A stretch of DNA of 51,454 bases from NCBI RefSeq assembly GCF_963678635.1, contig NW_026970660.1, positions 1 through 51,454 of the forward strand. The letters run 5' to 3'. The notes below the pieces were generated by a model that searched no databases, was not told where the DNA came from, and saw only the letters and a program-made list of their open reading frames with translations. Both the position numbers and the translations under genes were made by a program. Each line of letters begins with the position of its first letter. The stretch's first letter is position 1. Below are positions 23,796 through 33,810 of the stretch, piece by piece. This DNA is from Symsagittifera roscoffensis. Taxonomy: Eukaryota > Xenacoelomorpha > Acoela > Convolutidae.

Positions 23796-26700
23796 ATGAG
23801 TTTAGACAAGTCAAGGATACCAAAACGAGGTAATAGCTCTAGGAAATTCATACCTGAAAAGCAAAGAAAAACGATGACCGATCCTTTTGTGGATTGGATC
23901 AAGCGAACCCGGTCCGATAAAAAGGGGACGGTTTCAGGCAGAATGGTTGAAACGAGAAGTCAAAAGACCTCAGAAGAGCGAAGAGAACTGTTAGAAGTGG
24001 AGGTCAATACGGACCATACCATGAACGACAACCAGGGAGTAAATGGACTGGAAGGGAGAGGCAGAAGGCTGGCGAGTGAATCTACTCCGGTAGAACAAGG
24101 CCATGATTTTGCCACTTCCACCGGGACGTTGGATCGAGAGGAGATGTCGGAACTGTCCGACATCTCAACTGAAGTAACGGCAACTAGAAGATCTCCGACA
24201 GACAACACTATGATGGCAAGCGGAACTGGAAAACAAACAACCTCATCATCGTTCTCAGAAAGAATGAAGAACACCTTCGGAAACATCTTTCCATTCAGCA
24301 TGGGAGGAGGAGCAGGAAACGATGGGGAGTCCCAGGAGGAAGAGGATGAAGAGGAGCAAGGGGACTTTGGATCTCAAGTCAGTCTCAATAGTTCGATCCA
24401 GGAGAGTGAGGCACACGTCGGAAGAGAGACTGGAACTATGGATAAATTTGGTGTAGTGACAACGATAAGCAAAGAGGCAAACACACCAGGCCAGTCAAAA
24501 GACTTCGCGATTAGGACAAGTTCAGAGCCACAAACTGGAGAGAGTAGAACCGGAGGGCTAGGCAACGCGTTAGCGGATCCTGAAATAGATAATGATAAAA
24601 CGTCAAGACAGAGAGTCAAGGCCCGGATCTCTACCAGCACGAAGCTACCTGGGACCGACAGAGTTACACCACCACATGTGACGCCACTCATGGATAACGG
24701 GGCGGCACTAGAGGAAGCCTTAAACAACATAGTGGGCAGTTTAGGAGAACAAAATGAACAGATGTCGATAAGGATGAGTGAACTGGAAAGAGCAGTTCAC
24801 ATTGAAAGAGAAAGTCTGCGGGAAGAAATAAACCGCAACAGACAAGAAGTTGACAGAAGCGAAAAACGCTTGGAAGAAAGAACAGACGAACATATGACGA
24901 GGAACTTGTCGCGAATGACAAGAGAGGCGGAACAGAGGGAGTTACGCTTAAGAGCCGACATGGAGAAGTTAAGAATTCAGCAAGAGCAGTCTCTTGGGTC
25001 TCTTGACACAAAGATAGACGCGATGATGGAGAGGCGAACGCAGGCTATCATGGATAGGTTGGACGGGCTACTAAGCAGCAAGAGTGGACCAAAAGAAGGA
25101 GAGCCGAACTCGGGAGGTCCCAGCAGGGAACCGAGGGTGAACTTCAATGAACATCAAAGGAGGAAGACAAATGGATCCACTAGAGGCAGGGGCAGTTCAT
25201 CAGGCTATGCCACAAGGGGTAATACAGCATGGGGCCCGAACAGTAGAGCAAGTTCAACGGGGAACAGACAAACCTCGAACGAACGACCAACGCAAAGCAC
25301 ACATGCGACCGGGAGAAGCGATTCTGGCAACATGGGGCATACAAGCCCGAGGAGGAGTCACATGGGCCAAGCGGGAAACGCTCATGGTGATTCGGATTGT
25401 AGGGATGTACCGCACACAGAGCCTTCGACAAGGTGTGAGGACACTCAGGCGGGACACTCAAGGGATGCTACGGCAATGGCCACAGCATTTGAACCCCTGA
25501 ACAGGTCTTTGGAGACGTTCCTGACAAGGTTATCTAGAACCAATGAACGCAGTGAAAAGTCCAGAAGAGTCTTTAAGAAACCAAGATGCTACAAAGACGA
25601 ATCTGATGGCTGTATTGATACCTGGATAGAGGTAATGAAGCTGCATTTCGAGGAAGAAGACTTGTCTGAGAGACAGGAATGCAGCGCGCTCACCAGCAAC
25701 TTAGAAGGGACAGCCCTGAACTGTGTCATGGCCAAGAAACAGTATCAACGCGACACTGCTGAAAAAATCTTCGAAATCTTATTGAACCGTTTCGGATCAG
25801 GGGTGCAGGGGCACCAGGCGATGATGCGCTTCGAGAAACGGAGGCAGCGGGAAGATGAAACTATAGACAAGTTTCTCGATGATTTGGAAATGCTGAGAAG
25901 ACGCAGCCAACCGGATGAGTCAAATCGAAGGATGAACCTGGCCGTAGCCTCAAAATTCATCGATGGTGTGAAAAACGATGAACTTCGTACGATGCTAGCA
26001 ACGCATTACACACCACTATCAACTAATGCGCCAACACCGGAGGAGTTGAGACTCAAATCGAAAGAGTATCTATTGCTGAAACCTCCTTCGAGATCTGGAT
26101 ATTACAAGAACAATTATGGCAATTTTAACAACGGACCAGCGAACCAAGGGAACAATTGGTACAAATCGAGGGACGATATGGACAAGAGACGCTCTTGTGC
26201 TAATTGTAGTTCAACAGACCATCATGTGTCAGCATGCCCAGCTTATAAACAAGGCATGAAAGCAATAGGCTTTAGCCTCGAGGACGAAGATGCGTCAGAG
26301 TTGGAACATGAGGATTTCATGAGAGGAGTAATTGCGAAATTCGGCCCGAGATGTTTCTTTTGCAACTTGGAAGGTCATTTTAAATCAGACTGTCCACAGT
26401 TCTGGGATGCAGTGGCAGACATCAAGCATCCAAGGCATGAAGAAGCTTTGTCAGGAGTGAAAGCAAGCAAGGCTCGACTTTTGGGCGAAGCAGAGGCACG
26501 CAGGAAGGACAAACCTCAAGAGCTGGCGGCAAAGAAAATGCAAGCGGTAACAGAAGAAGCACGTGAACCGGAACCAGCAACTGCGGCCGATGACTTCAAG
26601 ATCGATTATAAGGCAGCCGCAAAGGATGCTCTAAATAGAGTACAGCAGGAATTGGTGACGAAAGAGATCGAACAAAAAGTGAAACTTGAACTGGAAAATG

Positions 26701-29700
26701 AAAAGCTTCAGGAGCAACTGAATACCTTCGAAGCAACGGAGTTCGAGGAGACGAAAACACCAAGCAGTTTAGATATGAAACTTAAAGTGATCTCCGGTAA
26801 GAGGTTCGGCATGGCGCCGCAAGGAAAGAAGATACAGTCGATAATCTCAGTGGCTGGACACCAGGTAATAAGAAATTTGAGTGAACCATCAGAGTTCACT
26901 TTAATGCATTTGGACACATATGCAGATTATCTGAGGCAGGTGGAGCCACGCACTGAGTCGAGAGCTGTGCGAGCACTACTAACGACGGGTGGCCCTCGCA
27001 TGAAGAAACTTCATGGACGCTACTTGGAGGTCTATGGGCCGTATCAAATAATGCTGAACGTGGATGGAATCAGCATCTACACCAGGACTTACATAACAAC
27101 AGATGATGACCAAATGGGGCAGATCTATTTGGGTGAAGAGGAACTCAAAGTCCGCAGGATAGGCCATGACGCCATGATGGAACAAGACGCGGTACATATT
27201 GGATATGAAGCAGATGTGACAGCACACCTGCTTGACACCAACGGAACAAAAATCGGAGTCACAGGGCTTCTGGACACAGGCGCGGTGGTGAGTGTGATGC
27301 CGATAAAAACCTGGGAGAGAATGGGCTTCACGCGGGAAGATTTGATTCCTACGAATCTCCGACTAGCCGCTGCAAATCGAGGAGCTATCTACGTAGCCGG
27401 AAGAACACCGGTGACGGTCCTTCACATGGGAGGACGGAACCTTTGGATGAGCTTCCTGGTGGTAGAGAATCTGGACGACGCCGACCAATTCATCTTGGGC
27501 AGAGATTTTGTCAGGAACTTTGACGTGATGATTGACTTAAACAACGGTCTAATACGGATTAGAAACCCGGACAGAAAGTATGTTAAGAGACCAGTTAATA
27601 GGATAATAACAGATGAAAATAAGGTACCAGTTTTTTTGGATAGAAAAGTAAAGTTACAACCAGGACAAGCTGTAGTAGCGATTTTTAGAATGAGAAATTT
27701 AAATTCGTTAAGTGATAGTAAACAGGTTTGCTTAGTACCGAATCCAAATAGTCAGAGTTCGGTGATTTTAGGCCGGAGCTTCTCGGTAACGCGAAACGGA
27801 CTGTGTGTCAGTGTGTTGTTGAACACACTGGACACCACGGTTTCAATCCAGCGTGGAAAGAAGCTTGGTTACGCATTGCCGATGAGGACCGACTATGAAG
27901 AGACACAAAACTTGAAGAAATATAGTGTGAAAGACTGTCCTTATCATGCAAATAAAGATAAAATTTTAAAGAGGATTGATGAATTAAAATCTATTCGTAA
28001 ATTGTTTTCAATGAAATCCGAAACGGACGACGGCTTATCAAGCTGCTCGAATTTTCCGGAACGCCCCTCGTCATATGAACTAGATTCTGACAAACCGGTT
28101 TTGCCAGAAATAGAACATTTAAAAGGAAAAATAGGTGAGGGAGATTTTGAAAAATTGCGGGACCTCCTAGATCGGAACGCCGAAGTATTTTCAAAACATA
28201 AGGCGGACATCGGTTGCTGTAATTTCGTCGAACACGAAATCGAACTAGAAGAGGGCGCCGTTCCCCATAGGGAAGGCGCAAGGCGAATGACGCCACATAA
28301 ATCGGAAGCGTGCCGAGCGGAAATAGAAATGTTGCTTGAATACGACATGATAGAACCCTCGAAATCACCATGGGCTTGCGGAGTAGTAATGGCGAAAAAG
28401 AAAGGGGGGCAGCTTAGATTTTGTTGCGACTTTCGTTACTTGAACGCGGTAACGATTAAAGATGCGTACCCGATACCGCGAATAGACGAGAGCCTATCCA
28501 AACTTGGTGATGCAAAGTTCTTCACCACATTGGACTTGGGTTCTGCCTTCTGGCAGGTTCCTCTGCGAAAGAAGGACAGGGAGAAAACAGGATTCGCGTG
28601 CGAATTGGGGTTGTACCAGTGGAAGAGGATGCCCTTCGGCTTGTGCAAGGCAACAGCAACCTTTCAAAGGCTGATGGCTCAGGCTTTGACAGGAGTGACC
28701 AAAAAGTACGGGAATCTCTTGATGTGCTACGTGGACGACGTAGTCATAGCGACACCAACCCTGGAGGATCACATTGATCGACTCGATGAGGTCTTCGGAT
28801 GTATGAAAAGAGCAGGCTTGAAATGCAAACCATCGAAATGTGAAATCCTTAGGGATTCGATCAAGTACCTGGGGAGAATGGTGGACCGGCATGGTGTGAG
28901 GCCAGATCCAGAAGCAGTAGAGGCTGTGCTGACATGGAAAGCTCCTAGAACGGACACACAGCTCATGAGCTTCCTAGGGTTTGCCAATTACTACCGAGAA
29001 TTCATAAAAGGATACGCGGACAAGGTGTACCCGATGCAGAAGCTGATGCGCAACAAAGGGAAAAAGTTCGAATGGAATGATGAGGCACAAGTTGCTTTCG
29101 AGAACATAAAGCGGGAACTGTGCGAAGCGCCAGTGCTGGGCATGCCTACAGAAAAGGGCATGTATGTCCTTGACACAGACGCATCGGTAGTGGCCATCTC
29201 AGGAATATTGCATCAGGAGCAAGAATGGAACGGAAGAACAGTCCTCCGTCCCATTGCATACGGCAGCAAGGTCTTGAGTGACACAGAGATGAAATATGGC
29301 GCACCGAAAGCAGAGATGTTTGCAGTAGTCACCTTCGTGGAAAAGTACCGTGCATACTTGGGGAGCGCTCCCTTCAAGTTACGCGTGGACAACAGAGCGT
29401 TATCCTGGTTGAAGACCTACTCGATGGATCAGAGTTATATTGGTAGATGGATAGTCAGATTGGATGGCTACCATATGATAATCGAACATAGGATGCGTGA
29501 TAAACATCAGAATGCTGACAGTCTCAGCAAGAAAACTGAGTTCTATGAAAGATTGGAGCAGAAGCAGGCCAATCAGGCGGAAGTAAAGGAGGGATTCTCG
29601 TTTCTGGACAAAGAAACTTATGAAGCGCTTCCCTTAACGAGATGGTTGGATAAGTCTGGACATCCAATTCCAGGGCATCCTGAGTTACCTGTAGAGAAAG

Positions 29701-32700
29701 CAGCTGAGATAAAGATCCTGTCCAAGGAGGATCCAGTCCCCTTAGATTTGTTGCTGCGCTCGAACCTGGTCCAGCAAGAACTCTCTCGAATGAATATAAA
29801 CAGCCTCTCATTATTGGATAAAACGGTGCAAGTCACACCACAAGTAATGCGGATGCTGGGTGGATTGTTAGAAAGAGAAGTGACCAGAGATGACCCCGAG
29901 TGGACAGCAGCAGTGGCATCGCTAACAGTCAGTGAGAAAGTGAAGATCATGCCGTCCAGACAACAGCACGAGGAGAACAAGAGGGATTGTAGGACAATAG
30001 TTCAGCAACTAGTATCCTCAATACCCCAAGAGATTTTAACCAGTACTTCTTACGGACGGAAAGAACAGGGGAGCAGCAAGCGAAAGAAAACCGTCACCTT
30101 TGTAGACCGGGAAAAAGAGGGTGAAGAGGTAGAACAAAATCTGCTGCAAGACTATTTGTCCGGGGAGAAGGATGAGGAGAAAAACCAGCAATCACAAGAT
30201 CAACACCCGGGACAAGTGAATTTGTCCGGGGAGTCCGAGATAGACGAGAAAATTCCTGATGAGAAACAGGACCTAGAGAACAAAGTTTTGTCCGGGGAGT
30301 TCAGATGGATGCGAAGGAAATACGGACATGATCTGGAGGAGCGTGCAGTCTCCGGCACAACACCTTCGACGGATGATAAGTCAGAAAGCTCGAGAATGAA
30401 CACCTATTCAGACAGGGATTCGACCTCGGGATCAGAACTGTCAGAACTGGCGATACACACGCTACTAGTGGAAACTCGGGCGAGAAACCTGGACAGAGAG
30501 GTGTACCAGGATCCTGACAGTGATCGCTACCTAATACCAAGCGAAAGAGTCTTTGACAACGCAGCGGATGACTTAGAAACGATAGCGGTATCGAAACGTT
30601 CGATAAGCCTGTTGCCGCAGAAAGAGGTAGTCAGGACTGATCTTCAGCCGTTTCAACAAGAAACACAACCGTTGGCGAAGATTTGGTGCGTTAAGATGGA
30701 AGAAGACACACATCAGCCCAACGAGCTGAACAGTCAGATGAGAATCATGAAGACGTACTTGAAGGCGAGATACAGACTCTCGGACCTTCTAAGGGCGCAG
30801 AGAAATGATCGCATGACAAGCAACCTAAAAAGGTGGATAGAAAACGGTGCACCTGACAAAGGTGACCTGGAAGAAGACAGCTATAGGATCCTGAGACAAT
30901 ACTTCATGCAGAAGGAGGGGAGATTATATCTGAACAAGGACGGGATCGTGGCTTGCAGGAGAAGAGAAGAAGACAAGGTCTTATACAAATATAACGCGAT
31001 AGTGTTGCCGCAACTCTATCAGACAGAACTATTATTCAGGTCGCATGATCAGATGGGCCATCAAGGGATCGACAAAGTGTATCAGAGGATCCTGAAGCGC
31101 TTTGAGTGGCCTGGGATGAAAAAGGCATGCGAGAAATGGGTGACAGCATGTCTGTCATGCCAACAGGTCAAGGATCCTAGGAAGTTGCGATTTCCTTTAC
31201 AATCAATTGAGTCGTCTGAATTCAACGAGGTGGTGCAGATAGATCACCAGAAGATATGCATGACAGACAGCGGTTACAACCAAGTCTTGGTCATGATAGA
31301 TCACTTCACGAAGTATGCAGAGGCCGTGCCCTGCATAACTGCCTCGGCGGAAGAGACATGCGACCACCTGATCAATACGTGGATAGCAAGACACGGATGT
31401 CCAATGACGTTTCAATCGGACAATGGAACGGCTTTCGTAGGCGAGCTTACGAAAGAGCTTATGAGACGGTCACAAGTCGCTCAGGCTCACTCCACGACAT
31501 ACCACCCTCAGACGAATGGCTTAGTGGAAAGACAGAATAGGACGTTAGTATCGATGCTGAGAGTATACTGTTCCAGGTATATGACCGATTGGGACAGATA
31601 CCTTCCACAGGTGATGGGAGCTTATAATAGCACGCAACACTCCACCACTGGAGTCAGTCCACACATGATGCTGACGGGACACGAGAAATCTTTACCCTTG
31701 ACATTCTTCTACCCAGAGTATGAGGGAAAGAAAACATCCCCACAGGTCTACGTGAGGGATGTGATCAGACGCCAACAGGAGTTGAACGACTTGTGTAGAC
31801 GAAACACTCAGCAGGCACAGGCAAGGCAGAGGAAAAGATTCGACAAGAAAACAGCTGGTGCAAAGGCTTACTTGGTGGGAGACTACGTATGGGTATTTCA
31901 GAACGTTATACCACCGAAAGGGACAAAAAAGCTTCTGAAGAAGTGGAGGGGACCCTTCATGATTACAGAGGTGCACCAAGAGGGACGCTTTTATAGACTG
32001 AGTACTGGCCGAGCCGCCCACTACGAGAACATCAAGCCACACAATCCATCGACAGAAGACTGGTGTATACCTGCAGACATGGAAGAAGGGGATTATCTAA
32101 TGATGGATCCTGCTTGTGAGGTCAATGAAAAAGGCACCAGGGAGAAGAACGATGGAAACGAAGTCGTAGAGGAAGGTACGGATACACCATTGGACCTGGA
32201 TCCAAACGAACAGATCGAAGCGGACGATGAAACCTTGCCCTACGCAGAGGAAGATTGGCAGGATTCCGAACAGACAGAGGTTCCCAAGAACATGGAACCA
32301 GATCTTCCGTTCACGATGCAGACTCGTCAGAAAGACGGGACGAGACTAAGAAAGAAATACAATCCTTACGGTGACGACTTTGTAGTGGATAGGATAGATC
32401 TAAAGAAAATAGTGGAGGAAGTAGTGGGTTTAGAGGAAATAACAGTGTCACAGGACATTGACATAGTCGATGATCACAACGATGAGTGGGTTGACGACTG
32501 GTCGAAACCCGAGGTGGAGTTCGACGATGAGCAACGGCAGTCAAATGAACAAGACCTGACGAACTTGCGTGTCTTAGAGTGGCTGAACGAAATGACATCA
32601 GACCCTGAAAAGACCAGCGTGACGATTCAAGACGTAGATCGCGAAAGCGCGAAATACATTAAGACCGAACGAGATGATCCTTCCTGGGCTGCCCAGGAAG

Positions 32701-33398
32701 GACAACTTCTCATTCCAGCTTCTAATCTTGACTTAATACCCGGTATGCGATCGACGGGGACGCCGATGGATATTTTTGTCCGGGGAGTGGGGGTAGGACT
32801 TACCCACACTGAAAACTTGATAATAAAAAAATTGAGAATAGCAAGAGAAACAGGAAACTTAGAAGCAGAAACAGGTGAAGAACCTAAGAAACCTGACATA
32901 GGCAGGGTAGTTGAGTCATATTTTAATTTACCAAATGAATATTCTAGTAACATAATACTAACAGACAGTGATTTCATACTCACAAACAGAACATGTGCGG
33001 TAGCTATCACCGCAGACATGAGTTTTAGGACGGCGCTAGCGGCAGATTTTAAGAGGGAATATAAAAACGTGGAATTCCTTTGGAAGCAAAGACCAGGGAT
33101 AGGGGGCGTAGCAGCCTTACCCCCGGCGGTGTCGCAAATACCGGGAAAGTACTTATGCTTCCTGGTAACGAGAGCGACAGAGAAGCAACACGTGGACCCA
33201 GAAAATCTAGTCTTGTCTTTGACGAGGCTGAGGGACTTCCTTGTGGAAATGGACGTGAAGGAGCTTTCGCTTCCAGTGTACGATCCAAATAGAGGAAGAC
33301 TGCATCCTCGGGAATTGTACGCGCTTGTACACGTGATATTCTCTGACACGAACATACAAGTATATCTACATAAGAAATATTACTTAAGTATAGGCTGA
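23796..33398 (+). CDS. ORF1: Gag-Pol polyprotein with C-terminal macro-like domain
   Basis: 3200 residues in one frame. Residues 1-305 are low-complexity; 308-427 coiled coil; 428-575 Gly/Ser/Arg-rich; 588-740 retrotransposon Gag core; CX2CX4HX4C knuckles at 800 and 853; second coiled coil about 905-981; aspartic protease about 1140-1245 (LLDTGA, D1160; later ILGRDF); RT about 1490-1690 (YVDD 1645-1648); RNase H about 1785-1910 (D1795, E1840, D1865, D1908); spacer 1915-2370 with three LSGE repeats; integrase with H2417, H2422, C2452, C2455 and D2483, D2542, E2578 (D-35-E); GPY/F-like WRGPF at 2717; acidic tail; macro-like domain about 3045-3195. All catalytic residues are present. Gag and Pol are not separated by a stop or frameshift, so the product must be cleaved by the protease. 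The length is about twice that of ordinary gypsy Gag-Pol. Confidence 0.95.
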   Translation: MSLDKSRIPKRGNSSRKFIPEKQRKTMTDPFVDWIKRTRSDKKGTVSGRMVETRSQKTSEERRELLEVEVNTDHTMNDNQGVNGLEGRGRRLASESTPVEQGHDFATSTGTLDREEMSELSDISTEVTATRRSPTDNTMMASGTGKQTTSSSFSERMKNTFGNIFPFSMGGGAGNDGESQEEEDEEEQGDFGSQVSLNSSIQESEAHVGRETGTMDKFGVVTTISKEANTPGQSKDFAIRTSSEPQTGESRTGGLGNALADPEIDNDKTSRQRVKARISTSTKLPGTDRVTPPHVTPLMDNGAALEEALNNIVGSLGEQNEQMSIRMSELERAVHIERESLREEINRNRQEVDRSEKRLEERTDEHMTRNLSRMTREAEQRELRLRADMEKLRIQQEQSLGSLDTKIDAMMERRTQAIMDRLDGLLSSKSGPKEGEPNSGGPSREPRVNFNEHQRRKTNGSTRGRGSSSGYATRGNTAWGPNSRASSTGNRQTSNERPTQSTHATGRSDSGNMGHTSPRRSHMGQAGNAHGDSDCRDVPHTEPSTRCEDTQAGHSRDATAMATAFEPLNRSLETFLTRLSRTNERSEKSRRVFKKPRCYKDESDGCIDTWIEVMKLHFEEEDLSERQECSALTSNLEGTALNCVMAKKQYQRDTAEKIFEILLNRFGSGVQGHQAMMRFEKRRQREDETIDKFLDDLEMLRRRSQPDESNRRMNLAVASKFIDGVKNDELRTMLATHYTPLSTNAPTPEELRLKSKEYLLLKPPSRSGYYKNNYGNFNNGPANQGNNWYKSRDDMDKRRSCANCSSTDHHVSACPAYKQGMKAIGFSLEDEDASELEHEDFMRGVIAKFGPRCFFCNLEGHFKSDCPQFWDAVADIKHPRHEEALSGVKASKARLLGEAEARRKDKPQELAAKKMQAVTEEAREPEPATAADDFKIDYKAAAKDALNRVQQELVTKEIEQKVKLELENEKLQEQLNTFEATEFEETKTPSSLDMKLKVISGKRFGMAPQGKKIQSIISVAGHQVIRNLSEPSEFTLMHLDTYADYLRQVEPRTESRAVRALLTTGGPRMKKLHGRYLEVYGPYQIMLNVDGISIYTRTYITTDDDQMGQIYLGEEELKVRRIGHDAMMEQDAVHIGYEADVTAHLLDTNGTKIGVTGLLDTGAVVSVMPIKTWERMGFTREDLIPTNLRLAAANRGAIYVAGRTPVTVLHMGGRNLWMSFLVVENLDDADQFILGRDFVRNFDVMIDLNNGLIRIRNPDRKYVKRPVNRIITDENKVPVFLDRKVKLQPGQAVVAIFRMRNLNSLSDSKQVCLVPNPNSQSSVILGRSFSVTRNGLCVSVLLNTLDTTVSIQRGKKLGYALPMRTDYEETQNLKKYSVKDCPYHANKDKILKRIDELKSIRKLFSMKSETDDGLSSCSNFPERPSSYELDSDKPVLPEIEHLKGKIGEGDFEKLRDLLDRNAEVFSKHKADIGCCNFVEHEIELEEGAVPHREGARRMTPHKSEACRAEIEMLLEYDMIEPSKSPWACGVVMAKKKGGQLRFCCDFRYLNAVTIKDAYPIPRIDESLSKLGDAKFFTTLDLGSAFWQVPLRKKDREKTGFACELGLYQWKRMPFGLCKATATFQRLMAQALTGVTKKYGNLLMCYVDDVVIATPTLEDHIDRLDEVFGCMKRAGLKCKPSKCEILRDSIKYLGRMVDRHGVRPDPEAVEAVLTWKAPRTDTQLMSFLGFANYYREFIKGYADKVYPMQKLMRNKGKKFEWNDEAQVAFENIKRELCEAPVLGMPTEKGMYVLDTDASVVAISGILHQEQEWNGRTVLRPIAYGSKVLSDTEMKYGAPKAEMFAVVTFVEKYRAYLGSAPFKLRVDNRALSWLKTYSMDQSYIGRWIVRLDGYHMIIEHRMRDKHQNADSLSKKTEFYERLEQKQANQAEVKEGFSFLDKETYEALPLTRWLDKSGHPIPGHPELPVEKAAEIKILSKEDPVPLDLLLRSNLVQQELSRMNINSLSLLDKTVQVTPQVMRMLGGLLEREVTRDDPEWTAAVASLTVSEKVKIMPSRQQHEENKRDCRTIVQQLVSSIPQEILTSTSYGRKEQGSSKRKKTVTFVDREKEGEEVEQNLLQDYLSGEKDEEKNQQSQDQHPGQVNLSGESEIDEKIPDEKQDLENKVLSGEFRWMRRKYGHDLEERAVSGTTPSTDDKSESSRMNTYSDRDSTSGSELSELAIHTLLVETRARNLDREVYQDPDSDRYLIPSERVFDNAADDLETIAVSKRSISLLPQKEVVRTDLQPFQQETQPLAKIWCVKMEEDTHQPNELNSQMRIMKTYLKARYRLSDLLRAQRNDRMTSNLKRWIENGAPDKGDLEEDSYRILRQYFMQKEGRLYLNKDGIVACRRREEDKVLYKYNAIVLPQLYQTELLFRSHDQMGHQGIDKVYQRILKRFEWPGMKKACEKWVTACLSCQQVKDPRKLRFPLQSIESSEFNEVVQIDHQKICMTDSGYNQVLVMIDHFTKYAEAVPCITASAEETCDHLINTWIARHGCPMTFQSDNGTAFVGELTKELMRRSQVAQAHSTTYHPQTNGLVERQNRTLVSMLRVYCSRYMTDWDRYLPQVMGAYNSTQHSTTGVSPHMMLTGHEKSLPLTFFYPEYEGKKTSPQVYVRDVIRRQQELNDLCRRNTQQAQARQRKRFDKKTAGAKAYLVGDYVWVFQNVIPPKGTKKLLKKWRGPFMITEVHQEGRFYRLSTGRAAHYENIKPHNPSTEDWCIPADMEEGDYLMMDPACEVNEKGTREKNDGNEVVEEGTDTPLDLDPNEQIEADDETLPYAEEDWQDSEQTEVPKNMEPDLPFTMQTRQKDGTRLRKKYNPYGDDFVVDRIDLKKIVEEVVGLEEITVSQDIDIVDDHNDEWVDDWSKPEVEFDDEQRQSNEQDLTNLRVLEWLNEMTSDPEKTSVTIQDVDRESAKYIKTERDDPSWAAQEGQLLIPASNLDLIPGMRSTGTPMDIFVRGVGVGLTHTENLIIKKLRIARETGNLEAETGEEPKKPDIGRVVESYFNLPNEYSSNIILTDSDFILTNRTCAVAITADMSFRTALAADFKREYKNVEFLWKQRPGIGGVAALPPAVSQIPGKYLCFLVTRATEKQHVDPENLVLSLTRLRDFLVEMDVKELSLPVYDPNRGRLHPRELYALVHVIFSDTNIQVYLHKKYYLSIG
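30157..30299 (+). repeat. Three TGTCCGGGGAG motifs within ORF1
   Basis: Copies at 30157-30167, 30223-30233 and 30289-30299 are spaced exactly 66 bp apart. All are read as Leu-Ser-Gly-Glu. Each equals the sequence of the 3' polypurine-tract region (43564-43574). Confidence 0.85.
32777..32787 (+). other. Internal polypurine-tract-like motif
   Basis: TGTCCGGGGAG followed by TGGGGG, preceded by a T run. It is identical to the 3' PPT motif but read here in another frame (Phe-Val-Arg-Gly), so conservation is at nucleotide level. It could serve as a second plus-strand priming site; this is inference. Confidence 0.5.
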
Positions 33399-33810
33399 AT
33401 GATGTGCGAGAGGGTGTTAGGCCAAAGACCGAGTTACATGTAATATGTGATATGTGTGTCATGTTATGTTATGTTATGTTATGTTATGTGTTAGGTTATT
33501 AAGATCATAGGTAAGTAGGGGTTAGTGACCATGAACAACTAAATGACGATCTTGGGAATAGATCCAAAGTTTGGACTGTCCAATCTTAGGTCGAATTCCA
33601 AAATTTTAGAAACCAATTGATTTTAATAAATTTTAGGATAAATATCTTTTTATCTGAACTGTCTTTAAGCAAATTTTAACGATGTATGTTAGGGTGAAAT
33701 TGACAAGTGTGACATTCGTGATTTCTTTTCTAGATCCTGATTGATCATTTAATTGCTCACTTGAGTCAAAACTTGAAATCGAAATCAAATTAAATTTGGA
33801 GAAGAACAGT
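33399..33810 (+). other. ORF1-ORF2 spacer with splice-like sites
   Basis: Contains (ATGTT)5 at 33461-33485, a consensus 5' splice donor (ATAG|GTAAGT, GT at 33511), the palindrome TTGGACTGTCCAA (33571-33583) and a strong 3' splice acceptor (ATTTCTTTTCTAG, AG at 33732-33733), 77 bases before the ORF2 ATG. The acceptor could make a spliced subgenomic ORF2 mRNA, as retroviruses do for env. This is inferred from sequence only. Confidence 0.6.

Noticed and set aside
23960-33462. Many minus-strand open frames opposite ORF1 (up to 242 codons)
   Set aside because: The coding strand is strongly purine-rich, which depletes stops on the opposite strand. None shows a known domain, and they change frame freely.
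33796-33810. TTG at 33796 as ORF2 start
   Set aside because: Eukaryotic initiation would use the ATG at 33811, five codons later.
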